A stretch of DNA of 40,784 nt from Bacteroidales bacterium (GCA_017509045.1 JAFWQP010000001.1:1-40784), one strand, 5' to 3'. Numbered from the stretch's first letter, positions 26,176-35,856 are shown. Program-made: numbers and translations. Notes: generated by a model from the sequence alone, not told the origin.

Positions 26176-27378
26176 TTATTTGAGTTGGGCGAGGGCTTCC
26201 TTGATGCGGCGGAGGGCTTCGCGCAGGAGGTCTTCGCTGGTGGCATAGCTGAGACGGATGCAGTCGTCGTCGCCGAAGGCGGAGCCCATAACGGTGGCGA
26301 CGTTGGCCTCGTTGAGGAGATAGAACGCCATATCGGTGGAGTTCTCAATCTTCTTGCCATTAAAGCTCTTGCCGTAGTAGCTGCTTACATCGGGGAAGAA
26401 GTAGAAGGCACCCTGCGGCATGCAGACCTTAAGGCCAGGAATGTCGCAAAGAAGCTGATAAACCATGTCGCGACGCTGGCGGAAGATGTTGCGCATGTTG
26501 ATAATATCGTCGCTGGTGGCGGGGTCCATCTGCATGGCGCGGACGGTGGCTTTCTGTGCGATGGAGCAGGTGGCGCTGGTCACCTGACCCTGAAGCTTGT
26601 TGCAAGCCTTGGCAATAACAAGGGGAGCACCGATGAAACCAATACGCCAGCCAGTCATAGCAAAGCCCTTGGCGACACCGTTGACGGTGATAACACGCTC
26701 CTTTACTTCGGGGAATTGGGCAAGGGACTCGTGTTTGCCGACAAAGTTGATGTGCTCATATATTTCGTCGGACATGACAAAGAGGTTCTCGTGGCGGGCG
26801 ACGACCTCGGCAATGCCCTTGAGTTCTTCCTTGGTGTAGAGCATGCCGGTGGGGTTGCTGGGGCTGGAGAACATGATGAGCTTGGTGCGGGGGGTGATGG
26901 CTGCCTCAAGCTGTGCAGGAGTCACCTTAAAGTCGTTTTCGATGCTGGTTTTGACATAGACGGGTTTGCCTTCGGCCACACGGACAATCTCTTTGTAGGA
27001 GACCCAGAAAGGCGTGGGGATAATGACTTCGTCGCCGGGGTTGACGAGGCACTGCACCACCTGATAGATGGCCTGCTTACCACCCGTGGAGACGACAATC
27101 TGCTCGGGTTTGTAGTCAAGGTTGTTGTCGCGTTTAAACTTCTGGGCGATGGCTTCGCGAAGGTCGGCATAGCCAGGCACGGGAGGATAGTGAGTGAAAT
27201 TGTCGTCGATGGCCTGTTTGGCAGCATCCTTAACAGTATCAGGGGTGTTGAAGTCGGGCTCGCCGATGGAGAGGCTGATGACGTCTTTGCCCTGGGCTTT
27301 AAGTTCGCGGGCCTTGGCGGTCATGGCGAGGGTCTCGCTCTCCGCCATGTTGAGGATTCTATTGCTAATGATTTCCAT
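26176..27378 (-). CDS. aspC: PLP-dependent aspartate aminotransferase (class I)
   Basis: The 400-residue cytoplasmic enzyme exchanges an amino group between aspartate and 2-oxoglutarate. Fold type I features are present: SIGEPDFNTPD, NFTHYPPVPGYADLREAI, FSSPSNPTGMLY (Asn binding the cofactor), the aspartate in DEIYEHI, the Schiff-base lysine in NGVAKGFAMTGWRIG, and the terminal RLSYATS with the carboxylate-binding Arg. The group Ib length and motifs fit AspC-like enzymes; a broader specificity (aromatic or arogenate) cannot be excluded. It diverges from recA. Confidence 0.93.
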   Translation of the reverse strand: MEIISNRILNMAESETLAMTAKARELKAQGKDVISLSIGEPDFNTPDTVKDAAKQAIDDNFTHYPPVPGYADLREAIAQKFKRDNNLDYKPEQIVVSTGGKQAIYQVVQCLVNPGDEVIIPTPFWVSYKEIVRVAEGKPVYVKTSIENDFKVTPAQLEAAITPRTKLIMFSSPSNPTGMLYTKEELKGIAEVVARHENLFVMSDEIYEHINFVGKHESLAQFPEVKERVITVNGVAKGFAMTGWRIGFIGAPLVIAKACNKLQGQVTSATCSIAQKATVRAMQMDPATSDDIINMRNIFRQRRDMVYQLLCDIPGLKVCMPQGAFYFFPDVSSYYGKSFNGKKIENSTDMAFYLLNEANVATVMGSAFGDDDCIRLSYATSEDLLREALRRIKEALAQLK

Positions 27379-27407
27379 GGGTATAATTTTTATATTAATT
27401 TAATTGT

Positions 27408-27416
27408 GCAAAGATA
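27408..27416 (-). promoter_or_regulatory. -7 element of aspC
   Basis: On the reverse strand TATCTTTGC, an exact match, 29 bases before the aspC start. Confidence 0.7.
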
Positions 27417-27433
27417 CACACTTTTTTTTGATA

Positions 27434-27464
27434 TTTGCAGATTTAAAAAAAAATTGTATATTTG
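27434..27464 (+). promoter_or_regulatory. Promoter of recA
   Basis: TTTG (27434-27437), 19 bases, then TATATTTG (27457-27464), 58 bases before the recA ATG. No obvious inverted LexA-like operator was seen, in line with many Bacteroidetes. Confidence 0.75.
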
Positions 27465-27522
27465 TAGTCTGATAATTATGCGCTGAAATAACCTAAAATA
27501 TTAATATAAACAATTGTAAACT

Positions 27523-28554
27523 ATGGCAAAAGAGATGTCAGACATAGAGGCCCAGAAGCTCGAAAAACTGAAGATTCTGCAGAGCACAATGGAAAAGATT
27601 GAGAAAAACTATGGCAAGGGTGCCGTGATGAAATTGGGTGACCGGGCCGCAGAGAAGGTGGATGTGATTTCGACTGGCAGCATCAATTTAGATGCCGCGC
27701 TGGGCGTGGGAGGTTTCCCAAAAGGCAGAATTGTGGAGATATTTGGTCCCGAGTCGTCGGGTAAGACCACGTTGGCGATACATGCCATAGCCGAATGCCA
27801 AAAAAACGGTGGCATTGCAGCTTTCATCGATGCTGAACATGCCTTCGACAGCTTCTATGCTAAGAAGTTGGGTGTGGATGTGGACAATCTGTTTGTGTCG
27901 CAACCCGATAATGGCGAGCAGGCTTTGGAAATTGCCGACAACCTAATACGTTCGGGAGCTATCGACATCATTGTGGTCGACTCGGTGGCAGCACTGACGC
28001 CTAAGGCTGAAATCGACGGCGAGATGGGCGACTCGAAAGTGGGTCTGCAGGCACGACTGATGAGCCAGGCAATGCGCAAACTGACCTCCACTATCAGCAA
28101 GACCAACTGCTGCTGCATCTTCATCAACCAGCTGCGCGAGAAGATTGGCGTGATGTTTGGCAATCCCGAGACTACAACGGGCGGCAACGCGCTGAAGTTC
28201 TATTCATCTGTGCGTGTGGACATACGCCGCATACAGGCTATCAAGGACGGCGACCAGAACGTGGGCAACCGTGTGAAGGTTAAGATTGTAAAGAACAAGG
28301 TGGCACCTCCGTTCCGCACCTGTGAGTTCGACCTGATGTTTGGCGAGGGTATCTCCCGTTTGGGCGAAATCATCGACCTCGGAGTTGAGCAAGGCATTAT
28401 CAAGAAGAGCGGTTCGTGGTTTAGTTACGGCGACACGAAGCTTGCACAGGGCCGCGAAGCATTGAAGCAACTGCTACGCGACAACCCCGAGTTGTGCGAT
28501 GAGCTGGAGGCAAAGGTGCGTGCCGCCATGATGGAAAAAGCAAATCAGGAATGA
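27523..28554 (+). CDS. recA: Recombinase RecA
   Basis: The 343-residue ATPase forms filaments on single-stranded DNA for recombination and repair. Walker A is GPESSGKTT (about 75), Walker B is [10 protein letters not shown], and loop L2 is [19 protein letters not shown]; the N-terminal polymerisation helix and the C-terminal domain are complete. No intein is present. Its stop codon overlaps the start of the next gene by four bases. Confidence 0.97.
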   Translation: MAKEMSDIEAQKLEKLKILQSTMEKIEKNYGKGAVMKLGDRAAEKVDVISTGSINLDAALGVGGFPKGRIVEIFGPESSGKTTLAIHAIAECQKNGGIAAFIDAEHAFDSFYAKKLGVDVDNLFVSQPDNGEQALEIADNLIRSGAIDIIVVDSVAALTPKAEIDGEMGDSKVGLQARLMSQAMRKLTSTISKTNCCCIFINQLREKIGVMFGNPETTTGGNALKFYSSVRVDIRRIQAIKDGDQNVGNRVKVKIVKNKVAPPFRTCEFDLMFGEGISRLGEIIDLGVEQGIIKKSGSWFSYGDTKLAQGREALKQLLRDNPELCDELEAKVRAAMMEKANQE

Positions 28555-29111
28555 AGAGGGTTTTGATTATAGGACTGATGTTGTTCGGTTTGGCTCCGCT
28601 GTGGGCACAAACCGATTCGGTGTCGGTGTCATCGGTAGACGATACCCTGTATAGCGAAGACGACTATCAGGCACCTAATATCAACCCTATATATTACTTT
28701 GGCAGTCCTTTCAGCGTACACTTCGCCGAAACAAGAGGTTTTATCGGCATCGAAGATATAGGCGTGGGACTCAGCTATGCCTACCTGCCCGAAGTGTGGG
28801 GTTTCAATCTGAGTGCATACGCACACAACACGCTTTGGGTGCTTGGAGGACCTTGCTACCGAGTTTCAAAACCATGGAACAATAATGATTGGCATCTGTA
28901 TGGTAGCGTAGGCATCAACTACGATGAGGACTTTGCCACTTTGTATCCGGCTATGGAAGTAGGAGTGCAAGCCACCTTTTTCGACACAGGGAATAAGTTC
29001 TGCACAAATAGTGTCTCGCTTGGGGTGTTGACCAACTTCGACGGGATGTATGTGACGGTGGGAGCCAGCCTGTCACTAAGTTTGATTTGTTTGTTATTGT
29101 TATTGTTATAG
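28551..29111 (+). CDS. Exported protein of unknown function between recA and rsh
   Basis: The 186-residue product has a signal peptide ([20 protein letters not shown]), an acidic linker and a body with short alternating strands ([48 protein letters not shown]) that would suit a small outer-membrane barrel. It ends in ICLLLLLL, encoded by three copies of TTGTTA right before the stop, so the end may have changed by slippage. It overlaps recA by four bases and is three bases before rsh. No family recognised. Confidence 0.75.
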   Translation: MKRVLIIGLMLFGLAPLWAQTDSVSVSSVDDTLYSEDDYQAPNINPIYYFGSPFSVHFAETRGFIGIEDIGVGLSYAYLPEVWGFNLSAYAHNTLWVLGGPCYRVSKPWNNNDWHLYGSVGINYDEDFATLYPAMEVGVQATFFDTGNKFCTNSVSLGVLTNFDGMYVTVGASLSLSLICLLLLLL

Positions 29112-29114
29112 CCT

Positions 29115-31367
29115 ATGACCTACGTGATTGACGAGAAACGCGAAGAGCAAGAGATACAAGCCAAATACGAAGAGTTGTTGGCAGCCTGCCGCGAAATCTA
29201 CCCGATGACGCAACAGCAGGAGGGTGAAATATTCCGGGCATTTTCTCTAGCGAAAAAAGCCCACGCAGGCACCCGCCGCAAGTCGGGCGAGCCCTATATC
29301 TTCCACCCTTTGGCTGTGGCGTTGATAGCGGTAAAAGAGGTTGGATTGGGTCCGATAGCCGTAGTGTGCGCCCTGCTACACGACGTGGTGGAGGACACCA
29401 ATATAACGCTCGACGAGATACGCACCATTTTTGGCGACCGCGTGGCGGTAATCGTAGACGGCGTGACCAAGATTGAGGACGTGCTAGAAATGCAGCAATC
29501 GGACTCGAAACAGGCTGAGAACTACCGCAAAATCCTGCTGTCGATGTGCGATGACGCTTACGTTATCTTCTTGAAAATATGCGACCGGCTGCACAATATG
29601 CGCACACTGGACTCGATGAAGGACACCAAGAAGTTGACCATCTCGTCGGAGACCCAGTACCTGTATATCCCCTTGGCGCATCGTCTGGGGTTGTATGCCA
29701 TTAAGACCGAGCTAGAGGAGTTGGTGATGAAATATACCAACCCCGACAAGTATAACGAGATAGCCGCACTGATAAATGCAAGTGCCGACAAGGCTGACCA
29801 GCTTAAAGAATGCCTGTATGAAAAGGTGAAGCAGATGCTGGACGAAAACGGGTATAAATACACCATTAAAACCCGCATCAAGTCAGTGTTTAGCTGCTGG
29901 AAGAAGATGGAACGCAAGGGCATCCAATTCGACCAGATATATGACCTGTACGCTATGCGTATCATATTGGATGTACCCTTAGAGCAAGAGAAGTCGGAGT
30001 GTTTCAAGGTCTATTCGCTCATCTCCTCAGAGTTCCCCCCCGACCCGACCCGTTTCCGCGATTGGATTTCTCAACCCAAAACCAACGGCTATGAGTCGCT
30101 ACAAACAACGGTGATGACTCCCATAGGGCAATGGGTGGAGATACAGATACGCACCGAACGCATGGACGTGATTGCCGAGAAGGGCATGGCGGCACACTTC
30201 CTATACAAGGAGGCACACCCCGAGGAGCAGCTAGAACTGAGCCCCGTGGAGGTGTGGCTGCAACAGATACGCAGCACCTTGGAGAACACCGAGAAGAGTG
30301 CACTGGACTTGGTGGAAGAGTTCAAGGAGACACTTTATACCAAGGAGATTTACCTTTTCACACCCAAGGGCGATATGATAAAACTGCCCGCACGGTCGAC
30401 AGTGTTGGACTTTGCCTTTGCCATCCACACCAATCTAGGCCTGCACTGCATGGGAGCTAAGGTGAACGGCAAAGTGGAGCCAATAGGTCATAAACTGAGG
30501 GCAGGCGAGCAGGTCCAAGTGCTTGCCAGCCGCAAGACTCACCCCGTGGAAGACTGGCTCAACATGGTCTATACCACCCGCGCCAAAGAGGCCATAAAAG
30601 ACTATCTGCGCAACCAACGGAAAGGCTATCGCGAAGAGGGTAGCCGCCGCCTGCAAGAGATATTCAAGCGACTGAAAATACGCAACAATACTGCCAACTT
30701 TGGGCAATTGAAGCACTTCCTCAACATAGCCAGCGATGTGGACCTCTATTTCCAACTGGCCATGGGCATCATCGGCGAACGCGAAGTGATGCAATGCTTC
30801 AACCGAGGTGACCTACCCGGGCACAACGTCTATTTCATGGGCGAATACAGTTCCCTGTTCGATAAAAACAGCACCGCCATCAATTTCGGCAATAACTATT
30901 CCGATGTTGAGCAGAACCGCCGCCAACGCTCCTTTCTCTTGGATAAAGAATATGAGCGATACACCCCCGAGCCGGCATCGTGCTGCAATCCCGTGCAGGG
31001 CGACCACGTGGTGGGCATCGTCACCGATGGCAAGATTATGGTGCACCGCACCACCTGCAAGGTGGCAATGGACGAGATGGCAAACCACGAGAACCGCATC
31101 GTGCGTGCCCGCTGGCGTCCCGGTGAGCATGTGGCCCTATTGTCCGGCATTGCCTTCACCGCTATCGACCGCCAAGGCCTCTTAAAAGAGATTATCGCCA
31201 TTGTTTCCGACCAGATGAACCTCAACATGCGCGCCATCACACTCGAGGCTGTCGAAGGCATCGTCCGCGGTATCATCATGCTGTATGTTCTCGACCTTGA
31301 CAATCTCAACCAACTGATTTCCAACCTTAGCACACTGAAAGGTGTAGAGGAGGTTCGCCGCCTATGA
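29115..31367 (+). CDS. rsh: Bifunctional (p)ppGpp synthetase/hydrolase (RelA/SpoT homolog)
   Basis: The 750-residue protein controls the stringent response alarmone. The hydrolase HD domain is complete (YIFHPLAVALIAV, CALLHDVVEDT near 88), so it should degrade (p)ppGpp. The synthetase domain (about 240-370) has YDLYAMRIIL and TNGYESLQTTVMTPIGQWVEIQIRT, so synthesis is also likely. A TGS domain follows (EIYLFTPKGDMIKLPA, about 410), then a Cys-rich segment (SCCNPVQGD, about 622) and a C-terminal ACT domain. It overlaps mazG by four bases. Confidence 0.95.
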   Translation: MTYVIDEKREEQEIQAKYEELLAACREIYPMTQQQEGEIFRAFSLAKKAHAGTRRKSGEPYIFHPLAVALIAVKEVGLGPIAVVCALLHDVVEDTNITLDEIRTIFGDRVAVIVDGVTKIEDVLEMQQSDSKQAENYRKILLSMCDDAYVIFLKICDRLHNMRTLDSMKDTKKLTISSETQYLYIPLAHRLGLYAIKTELEELVMKYTNPDKYNEIAALINASADKADQLKECLYEKVKQMLDENGYKYTIKTRIKSVFSCWKKMERKGIQFDQIYDLYAMRIILDVPLEQEKSECFKVYSLISSEFPPDPTRFRDWISQPKTNGYESLQTTVMTPIGQWVEIQIRTERMDVIAEKGMAAHFLYKEAHPEEQLELSPVEVWLQQIRSTLENTEKSALDLVEEFKETLYTKEIYLFTPKGDMIKLPARSTVLDFAFAIHTNLGLHCMGAKVNGKVEPIGHKLRAGEQVQVLASRKTHPVEDWLNMVYTTRAKEAIKDYLRNQRKGYREEGSRRLQEIFKRLKIRNNTANFGQLKHFLNIASDVDLYFQLAMGIIGEREVMQCFNRGDLPGHNVYFMGEYSSLFDKNSTAINFGNNYSDVEQNRRQRSFLLDKEYERYTPEPASCCNPVQGDHVVGIVTDGKIMVHRTTCKVAMDEMANHENRIVRARWRPGEHVALLSGIAFTAIDRQGLLKEIIAIVSDQMNLNMRAITLEAVEGIVRGIIMLYVLDLDNLNQLISNLSTLKGVEEVRRL

Positions 31368-32035
31368 CTCAGGAAACACTCGCCGCCTTCCAACGGCTCA
31401 ACGACATATTGGACACCCTGCGCCGCGAGTGCCCGTGGGACAAAGTGCAAACCCTTGCCAGCCTGCGCTACCTCACTATCGAGGAGGTTTACGAACTGAG
31501 CGAGGCGGTGCTGAAAGTGGAAACTACAGGGGATGACAAAGCTAACTCTGAACTTAAGAAGGAGCTAGGCGACCTTTTTATGCACCTACTCTTCTACTCC
31601 AAGATTGCCGAGGACGAACACCGCTTCACCACTGCCGATGTGCTCAATGCCATTTGCAACAAATTGATAGACCGCCACCCATTTATCTACCACAAAGAGC
31701 AGTACGGCGGAGAAAGTTGGGAACAGATTAAGATGCACGAAGGCCGCAAATCGGTACTCGAAGGGGTACCCGCAGGGCTGCCGCCGCTAGTAAAGGCGGT
31801 GCGGTTGCAGGAAAAGGCTTCCGGCATCGGATATAACGACATTGCCGACCCCTCCCCCCTAAACGATGAGATGGACGAAAAGCAGTTTGGCAACCTCCTA
31901 TTCCAACTGGTACATTGGGCACACAACCGCGGAATCAACGCCGACGATGCCCTTAGCAAAGCCAACCTACGTTTCCAAGAAGAAGTCCGCAATTACGAAA
32001 ACCAAACTCGTCAGACTAAAGAATCATCGGATTGA
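31364..32035 (+). CDS. mazG: Nucleoside triphosphate pyrophosphohydrolase MazG
   Basis: The 223-residue protein starts LRRECPWDKVQTLASLRYLT, then has the metal-binding EEVYELSEAV and KELGDLFMHLLFYSKIAE motifs of all-alpha NTP pyrophosphatases; the second repeat includes KQFGNLLFQLVHWAH. MazG cleaves NTPs to NMP and pyrophosphate and in E. coli lowers (p)ppGpp-linked stress effects. Here it is translationally coupled to rsh. Its last 25 bases overlap the end of lptF on the other strand. Confidence 0.93.
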   Translation: MTQETLAAFQRLNDILDTLRRECPWDKVQTLASLRYLTIEEVYELSEAVLKVETTGDDKANSELKKELGDLFMHLLFYSKIAEDEHRFTTADVLNAICNKLIDRHPFIYHKEQYGGESWEQIKMHEGRKSVLEGVPAGLPPLVKAVRLQEKASGIGYNDIADPSPLNDEMDEKQFGNLLFQLVHWAHNRGINADDALSKANLRFQEEVRNYENQTRQTKESSD

Positions 32036-33462
32036 CCATCGGTCTTTTCTTCATCCTTAACTTTATCTTTGATTTTGAGCCACTTCTTCCACATCGATAG
32101 GTCGAAGAGGCTTGAATCGGTGGTTGCCTGCCAGGTGAGCAATGCCCCTATCGGGATAAACACAAACGTGGCAATCCACATGCCTATGGGACCGACGGCA
32201 CTCTCGCGCACCGACTTCTCATATATCATGCCGATGACATAGTACAGCACAAAGAACACTACCGACGCCACCAACGGCATCCCCAAGCCTCCCTTGCGCA
32301 CTATCGAGCCAAACGGCGCACCAATAAAGAACAGCAACAAGCACGCCACCGAAAGCGTAAACTTGCGCATCAACTCGATATAATGGCGGTTGATGTATTC
32401 TTTGTCGCTACTCACTATTTGCCGATACATCTGCACGTCCGATAGAGCATTAAACGCCCCTGCCCGCGCCTGCGACCATACCTTGCGGCGATATTCGGCA
32501 TTTGTATCTGCCACCCGTTGAGCCACATTTATATAGACAGCACTGTCTCCTTTGTATTCTTTCGCCACATTATACACATGCATCTTGTCCACCAACGTGC
32601 TGCCAAACTCCTCATACCGCTCGTTTAGTGACTTCTCCAACGACCCTACGGTCGAATCCAACTGAGCCACATTCAACATCTGGTAATGGTTGCTAAACAA
32701 CTGTGCATCCGACTTCTCAAAAGCAAACGAAGAGATGTCGAACGTCATCACCTGCTCGTCAAAACCGATGCTCGTAAGGGGTCGCTTGTCGTAGTTCTCC
32801 CCGTCTGTGGGCTCGCTGTAGGAATAGCCGTCGTAGAGCGTAAACAGCAGATAATGGTCGTCGGGGGTGGACTGCATAAAGCCATGGTCGGCAACAATGA
32901 TATTGGTGCGGTTGATGCCCTCGGTATGATCGTAGATGATAATATCGCGCATCGTGCGCCCGTCGGGGTCTTTCTTGTTCACGCGGATTACGTAGCCGTC
33001 TATCTCGTCGTAATACTCGCTAGGGCGGATGCTGACGGCAGGTTTCTTGCGCTGTATATCGTACAGCGTGGTACGATACTGGTACATCGCCACCGGCAGC
33101 ACATTGTTGGCAAAATAGAAGGCTATGCCCATCAGCAACACCGCCACCACCGCCATCGGCAGCATAATACGGCTTACCGATATGCCTCCCGCCTTCATTG
33201 CCACCAGCTCATACTTCTCTCCAAAGTTGCCCATCGTCATGATAGAGGCAAAGAGCACCGCTATCGGCAACGCCATCGGCACAAAGGTGGCAGAGGCATA
33301 CATCAGCAGTTCGGCAATCACGCCAAATTCCAACCCCTTGCCCACCAAGTCATCGATATACTTCCACACAAACTGCATCAGCAGCACAAACACCGCTATG
33401 GCAAACGTCAGCAACAGCGGGCCGAGGAAGGATTTCAGTATGAGCCGATCAATCTTTTTCAA
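32011..33462 (-). CDS. LptF/LptG-family permease (YjgP/YjgQ)
   Basis: The 483-residue inner-membrane protein has the family layout of three N-terminal helices (residues 12-30, 50-75, 100-120, with PLLLTFAIAVFVLLMQFVWKYIDDLVGKG), a large periplasmic domain (about 130-360) and three C-terminal helices. These permeases pair with LptB to lift lipopolysaccharide to the LptA bridge. LptF and LptG cannot be told apart reliably here. It follows rseP by 27 bases, an envelope operon, and its 3' end overlaps mazG by 25 bases with no terminator visible. Confidence 0.9.
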   Translation of the reverse strand: MKKIDRLILKSFLGPLLLTFAIAVFVLLMQFVWKYIDDLVGKGLEFGVIAELLMYASATFVPMALPIAVLFASIMTMGNFGEKYELVAMKAGGISVSRIMLPMAVVAVLLMGIAFYFANNVLPVAMYQYRTTLYDIQRKKPAVSIRPSEYYDEIDGYVIRVNKKDPDGRTMRDIIIYDHTEGINRTNIIVADHGFMQSTPDDHYLLFTLYDGYSYSEPTDGENYDKRPLTSIGFDEQVMTFDISSFAFEKSDAQLFSNHYQMLNVAQLDSTVGSLEKSLNERYEEFGSTLVDKMHVYNVAKEYKGDSAVYINVAQRVADTNAEYRRKVWSQARAGAFNALSDVQMYRQIVSSDKEYINRHYIELMRKFTLSVACLLLFFIGAPFGSIVRKGGLGMPLVASVVFFVLYYVIGMIYEKSVRESAVGPIGMWIATFVFIPIGALLTWQATTDSSLFDLSMWKKWLKIKDKVKDEEKTDGQSDDSLV

Positions 33463-33489
33463 TGGAAGGAAATTAATTCACTATTCAAA

Positions 33490-34896
33490 CTACTGCATAA
33501 ACCAACCGTTGAACACCCTGATTAAGTCATTGCCGTTGGCCACTACCAACAATGCCAGCAGCAGCCCTAGGCCTATCTTCTGTATCACGTCCAGCACTTT
33601 CTCGTTCACAGGCTTGCGCGTAATCATCTCCCACAGGGTAATGACAATATGACCGCCGTCCAAACCCGGTATAGGGATGATATTCATAAACGCCAACACC
33701 ACTGCCAACAATGCGGTGATATTCCAGAAACTGTACCAATCCCATGTGTCAGGGAACAAACTGCCCATCGTGATAAAGCCGCCCAGACTGTTCATTCCAC
33801 CCTTGCTGAAGAGCACCTTCAGCGAGGTAACATAAGAGGTCAGCGTCTCCCAACCATGCTTAAAGCCTGCCGGTATCGCCTGCCAGATGGTATAATCCTG
33901 GTGCTTCACCTCAAACAATTTACTCATGTCATTCTCAGCAAAGATACCCAACTTGCCATCTTTACCCAGCAACGCCCGCACCTCGATATACTGCCCGTCG
34001 CGGTACAACCCCACCACCACGCTGTCGCCTGCAAAGTCGCCCAACGTGGCTGTCACATCCGTCGCCGCAGGTGTCGGTATTCCACCGATGCTCACTATAC
34101 TGTCGCCCTGCTGCATGCCATAGTGCTTACCCACCGACCCAGGCGAGAAATCCTTCACCACAAACGGGAAACGGGCAGTCATTATCTGCTTGGGATTCTC
34201 CGTGGCAAGCTTCGACAGCAGGTCTTTGCTCAAGGCAAAGGTCACCAAGCTGTCGCCACGCATCACCGTCACCTCCTTAGGCGTGTGTAGCACCAACGTC
34301 TGACCAGCCTCGGCATAGTCGTACTGCTCCACTCCGTCAAAGGCATAGATGATGTCTCCGTTCTGGAAACCCTCGTCAAGCAGTATCTGATGATATTCAT
34401 AACCCAGTTTCGCGTTGCGCAGCGGCAACTCGTCAGTGCCCCAATGGGCGAACACGCCGGCAAAGATAATCAGTGCCGAGATAAAGTTCACCAGCACACC
34501 GCCCGAGATAATAAGGAGCCGCTGCCAGCGAGGCTTGGTGCGGTACTCCCACGGCTGGGGTTCGCTCTCCAAGTCGCCACTGTCCTTCGTCTCGTCAACC
34601 ATGCCCGCCACATCGCAGAAACCGCCCAGCGGCACCCACCCGAGACCCCACAGCGTATTGTCCTGGTCTTCGGGACGCAGATTCTTCTCATCCCACGACT
34701 CGGGTGTCTCCTTGTTGAAAAACAAGAAATGCCACTTGCCGTCGAACTTCTTTGCCTTGAGAATGGAAAATATGGGGTTAAAAAAGACATAGAAGCGTCT
34801 GACACGGGTGTGAAACAATTTCGCAAAACAGAGATGACCCAGCTCGTGGGTAACAACCAGCAGCGACAAGCTGACAAGGAACAATAATACTTTCAT
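33490..34896 (-). CDS. rseP: RIP metalloprotease RseP (site-2 protease)
   Basis: The 468-residue inner-membrane protease has the zinc motif HELGH at residues 17-21 inside the first helix, an insertion with two PDZ domains (about 215-290 and 295-350; VKDFSPGSVGKHYGMQQGDSI is typical), and the second motif in IPIPGLDGGH near 413. It cleaves membrane-spanning regulators such as anti-sigma factors. An unusually long segment between the first helix and the membrane core (residues 35-130) is common in Bacteroidetes. No anti-sigma gene is adjacent. Confidence 0.93.
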   Translation of the reverse strand: MKVLLFLVSLSLLVVTHELGHLCFAKLFHTRVRRFYVFFNPIFSILKAKKFDGKWHFLFFNKETPESWDEKNLRPEDQDNTLWGLGWVPLGGFCDVAGMVDETKDSGDLESEPQPWEYRTKPRWQRLLIISGGVLVNFISALIIFAGVFAHWGTDELPLRNAKLGYEYHQILLDEGFQNGDIIYAFDGVEQYDYAEAGQTLVLHTPKEVTVMRGDSLVTFALSKDLLSKLATENPKQIMTARFPFVVKDFSPGSVGKHYGMQQGDSIVSIGGIPTPAATDVTATLGDFAGDSVVVGLYRDGQYIEVRALLGKDGKLGIFAENDMSKLFEVKHQDYTIWQAIPAGFKHGWETLTSYVTSLKVLFSKGGMNSLGGFITMGSLFPDTWDWYSFWNITALLAVVLAFMNIIPIPGLDGGHIVITLWEMITRKPVNEKVLDVIQKIGLGLLLALLVVANGNDLIRVFNGWFMQ

Positions 34897-34931
34897 GCAG
34901 TTACGTGTCTAATCTTACAGTTCTAAAATTT

Positions 34932-34940
34932 GCAAAGATA
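34932..34940 (-). promoter_or_regulatory. -7 element of rseP-lptF
   Basis: On the reverse strand TATCTTTGC, an exact match, 35 bases before the rseP start. Confidence 0.7.
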
Positions 34941-34997
34941 TACAAAAAAATCCGAATAGCGCAGTTTTGCCCATAAATTACTTGGCGTTTCCCATCC

Positions 34998-35020
34998 CAA
35001 TGACCAATTTGGATTTATTC
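34998..35020. repeat. Solo copy of the MITE end motif
   Basis: The bases AATGACCAATTTGGATTTAT at 34999-35018 closely resemble the right end of the 251-bp element (AATGACCGATTTGGGTTTAT at 2014-2033), 18 of 20 identical including the adjoining TTTAT. It lies at the left edge of the 35185-37644 module. Confidence 0.4.
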
Positions 35021-35121
35021 AATACGCAAGCAATGGTAAAATTAGTATATTTTATTCATTACACGTTTCGGTAATTAATAATTATTATTTTAAAAAATTT
35101 AACAACTTTTAACCGAAAATG

Positions 35122-35154
35122 TTTGTCTGTGCGGAAAAAAGCATATACCTTTGC
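35122..35154 (+). promoter_or_regulatory. Promoter of the 35185-37644 module
   Basis: TTTG (35122-35125), 20 bases, then TACCTTTGC (35146-35154), 30 bases before the first ATG. A strong match. Confidence 0.8.
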
Positions 35155-35184
35155 ATTTGTTACTAATTTCTAACACACAGTATT

Positions 35185-35856
35185 ATGAATAACTTAATCA
35201 ATGAATTAGAACGATTCGACAAAGAAATCGACGACGTTATCTCCGATTCAGAACTTCAAACAGAGTTTGGCAAGCTTGCCCCAGCATTTCTTTATGGAGG
35301 ATATATCCAAGTACGCAACGATTACAAAATATATATCCGCACTGTGGAATTCTATTTCCATAGCGAGAAAGAAAACGGAGTGCATGACCCCATCGTATAT
35401 CATCGCAACAGAAGAGATTATGATGGAAAAGTATTGATGGAGATTCCATACTTCCCAATTATGACCTTATACGCACATGTTTCTGGATTTGATATTACTT
35501 TCGAAAGTAGTAAAAAGGAATATCGGGCTTCTGCGCTCATTCGTGCGTATGAAGTGAAGAATAAGAAAGGGGAGTATTTGAAGTGGGATCAACACGGGAA
35601 TGGGCAATATATGTTTATAGAACATCCTAATTATAAGTATAATACCCAGTCTACTTATCTCTATGATTTGCTGAATGGATTCACTCTTGGAGAAGAAAAC
35701 GATATAAAATGGGTGGATTCTCCAAGAGAGTCATCACTACTTACAGGGAAGCTTCGCAAGAACGTATTCCTATCAGAGTCTGATTTTGTTTACAAAAGGA
35801 TTAAAGGGAAAAGATGTGAGCGCTTGTGGAGTTTTACAAGAGGAGAACAAGTATGA
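35185..35856 (+). CDS. Unknown protein, first gene of the three-gene module; weak MPG-glycosylase resemblance
   Basis: This 223-residue protein has no signal peptide or membrane segment. I do not recognise a family with confidence. The order YIRTVEFYFHSE, DPIVYHRN, GFDITFES, ASALIRAYEV and STYLYDLLNGF resembles the sequence of landmarks in the alkyladenine (MPG/AAG) DNA glycosylase fold, where a Glu in a VETEAY-like strand is catalytic, D.A.H..RN follows and a VLIRA strand comes later. This is pattern reading, not a domain hit. It overlaps the next gene by four bases (ATGA at 35853-35856), and codon use is AT-rich compared with rseP and lptF. Confidence 0.7.
   Translation: MNNLINELERFDKEIDDVISDSELQTEFGKLAPAFLYGGYIQVRNDYKIYIRTVEFYFHSEKENGVHDPIVYHRNRRDYDGKVLMEIPYFPIMTLYAHVSGFDITFESSKKEYRASALIRAYEVKNKKGEYLKWDQHGNGQYMFIEHPNYKYNTQSTYLYDLLNGFTLGEENDIKWVDSPRESSLLTGKLRKNVFLSESDFVYKRIKGKRCERLWSFTRGEQV

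Noticed and set aside
26185-27486. 433-codon forward frame opposite aspC
   Set aside because: Antisense shadow of a complete aminotransferase; sequence is low-complexity GVAEG-like and matches no family.
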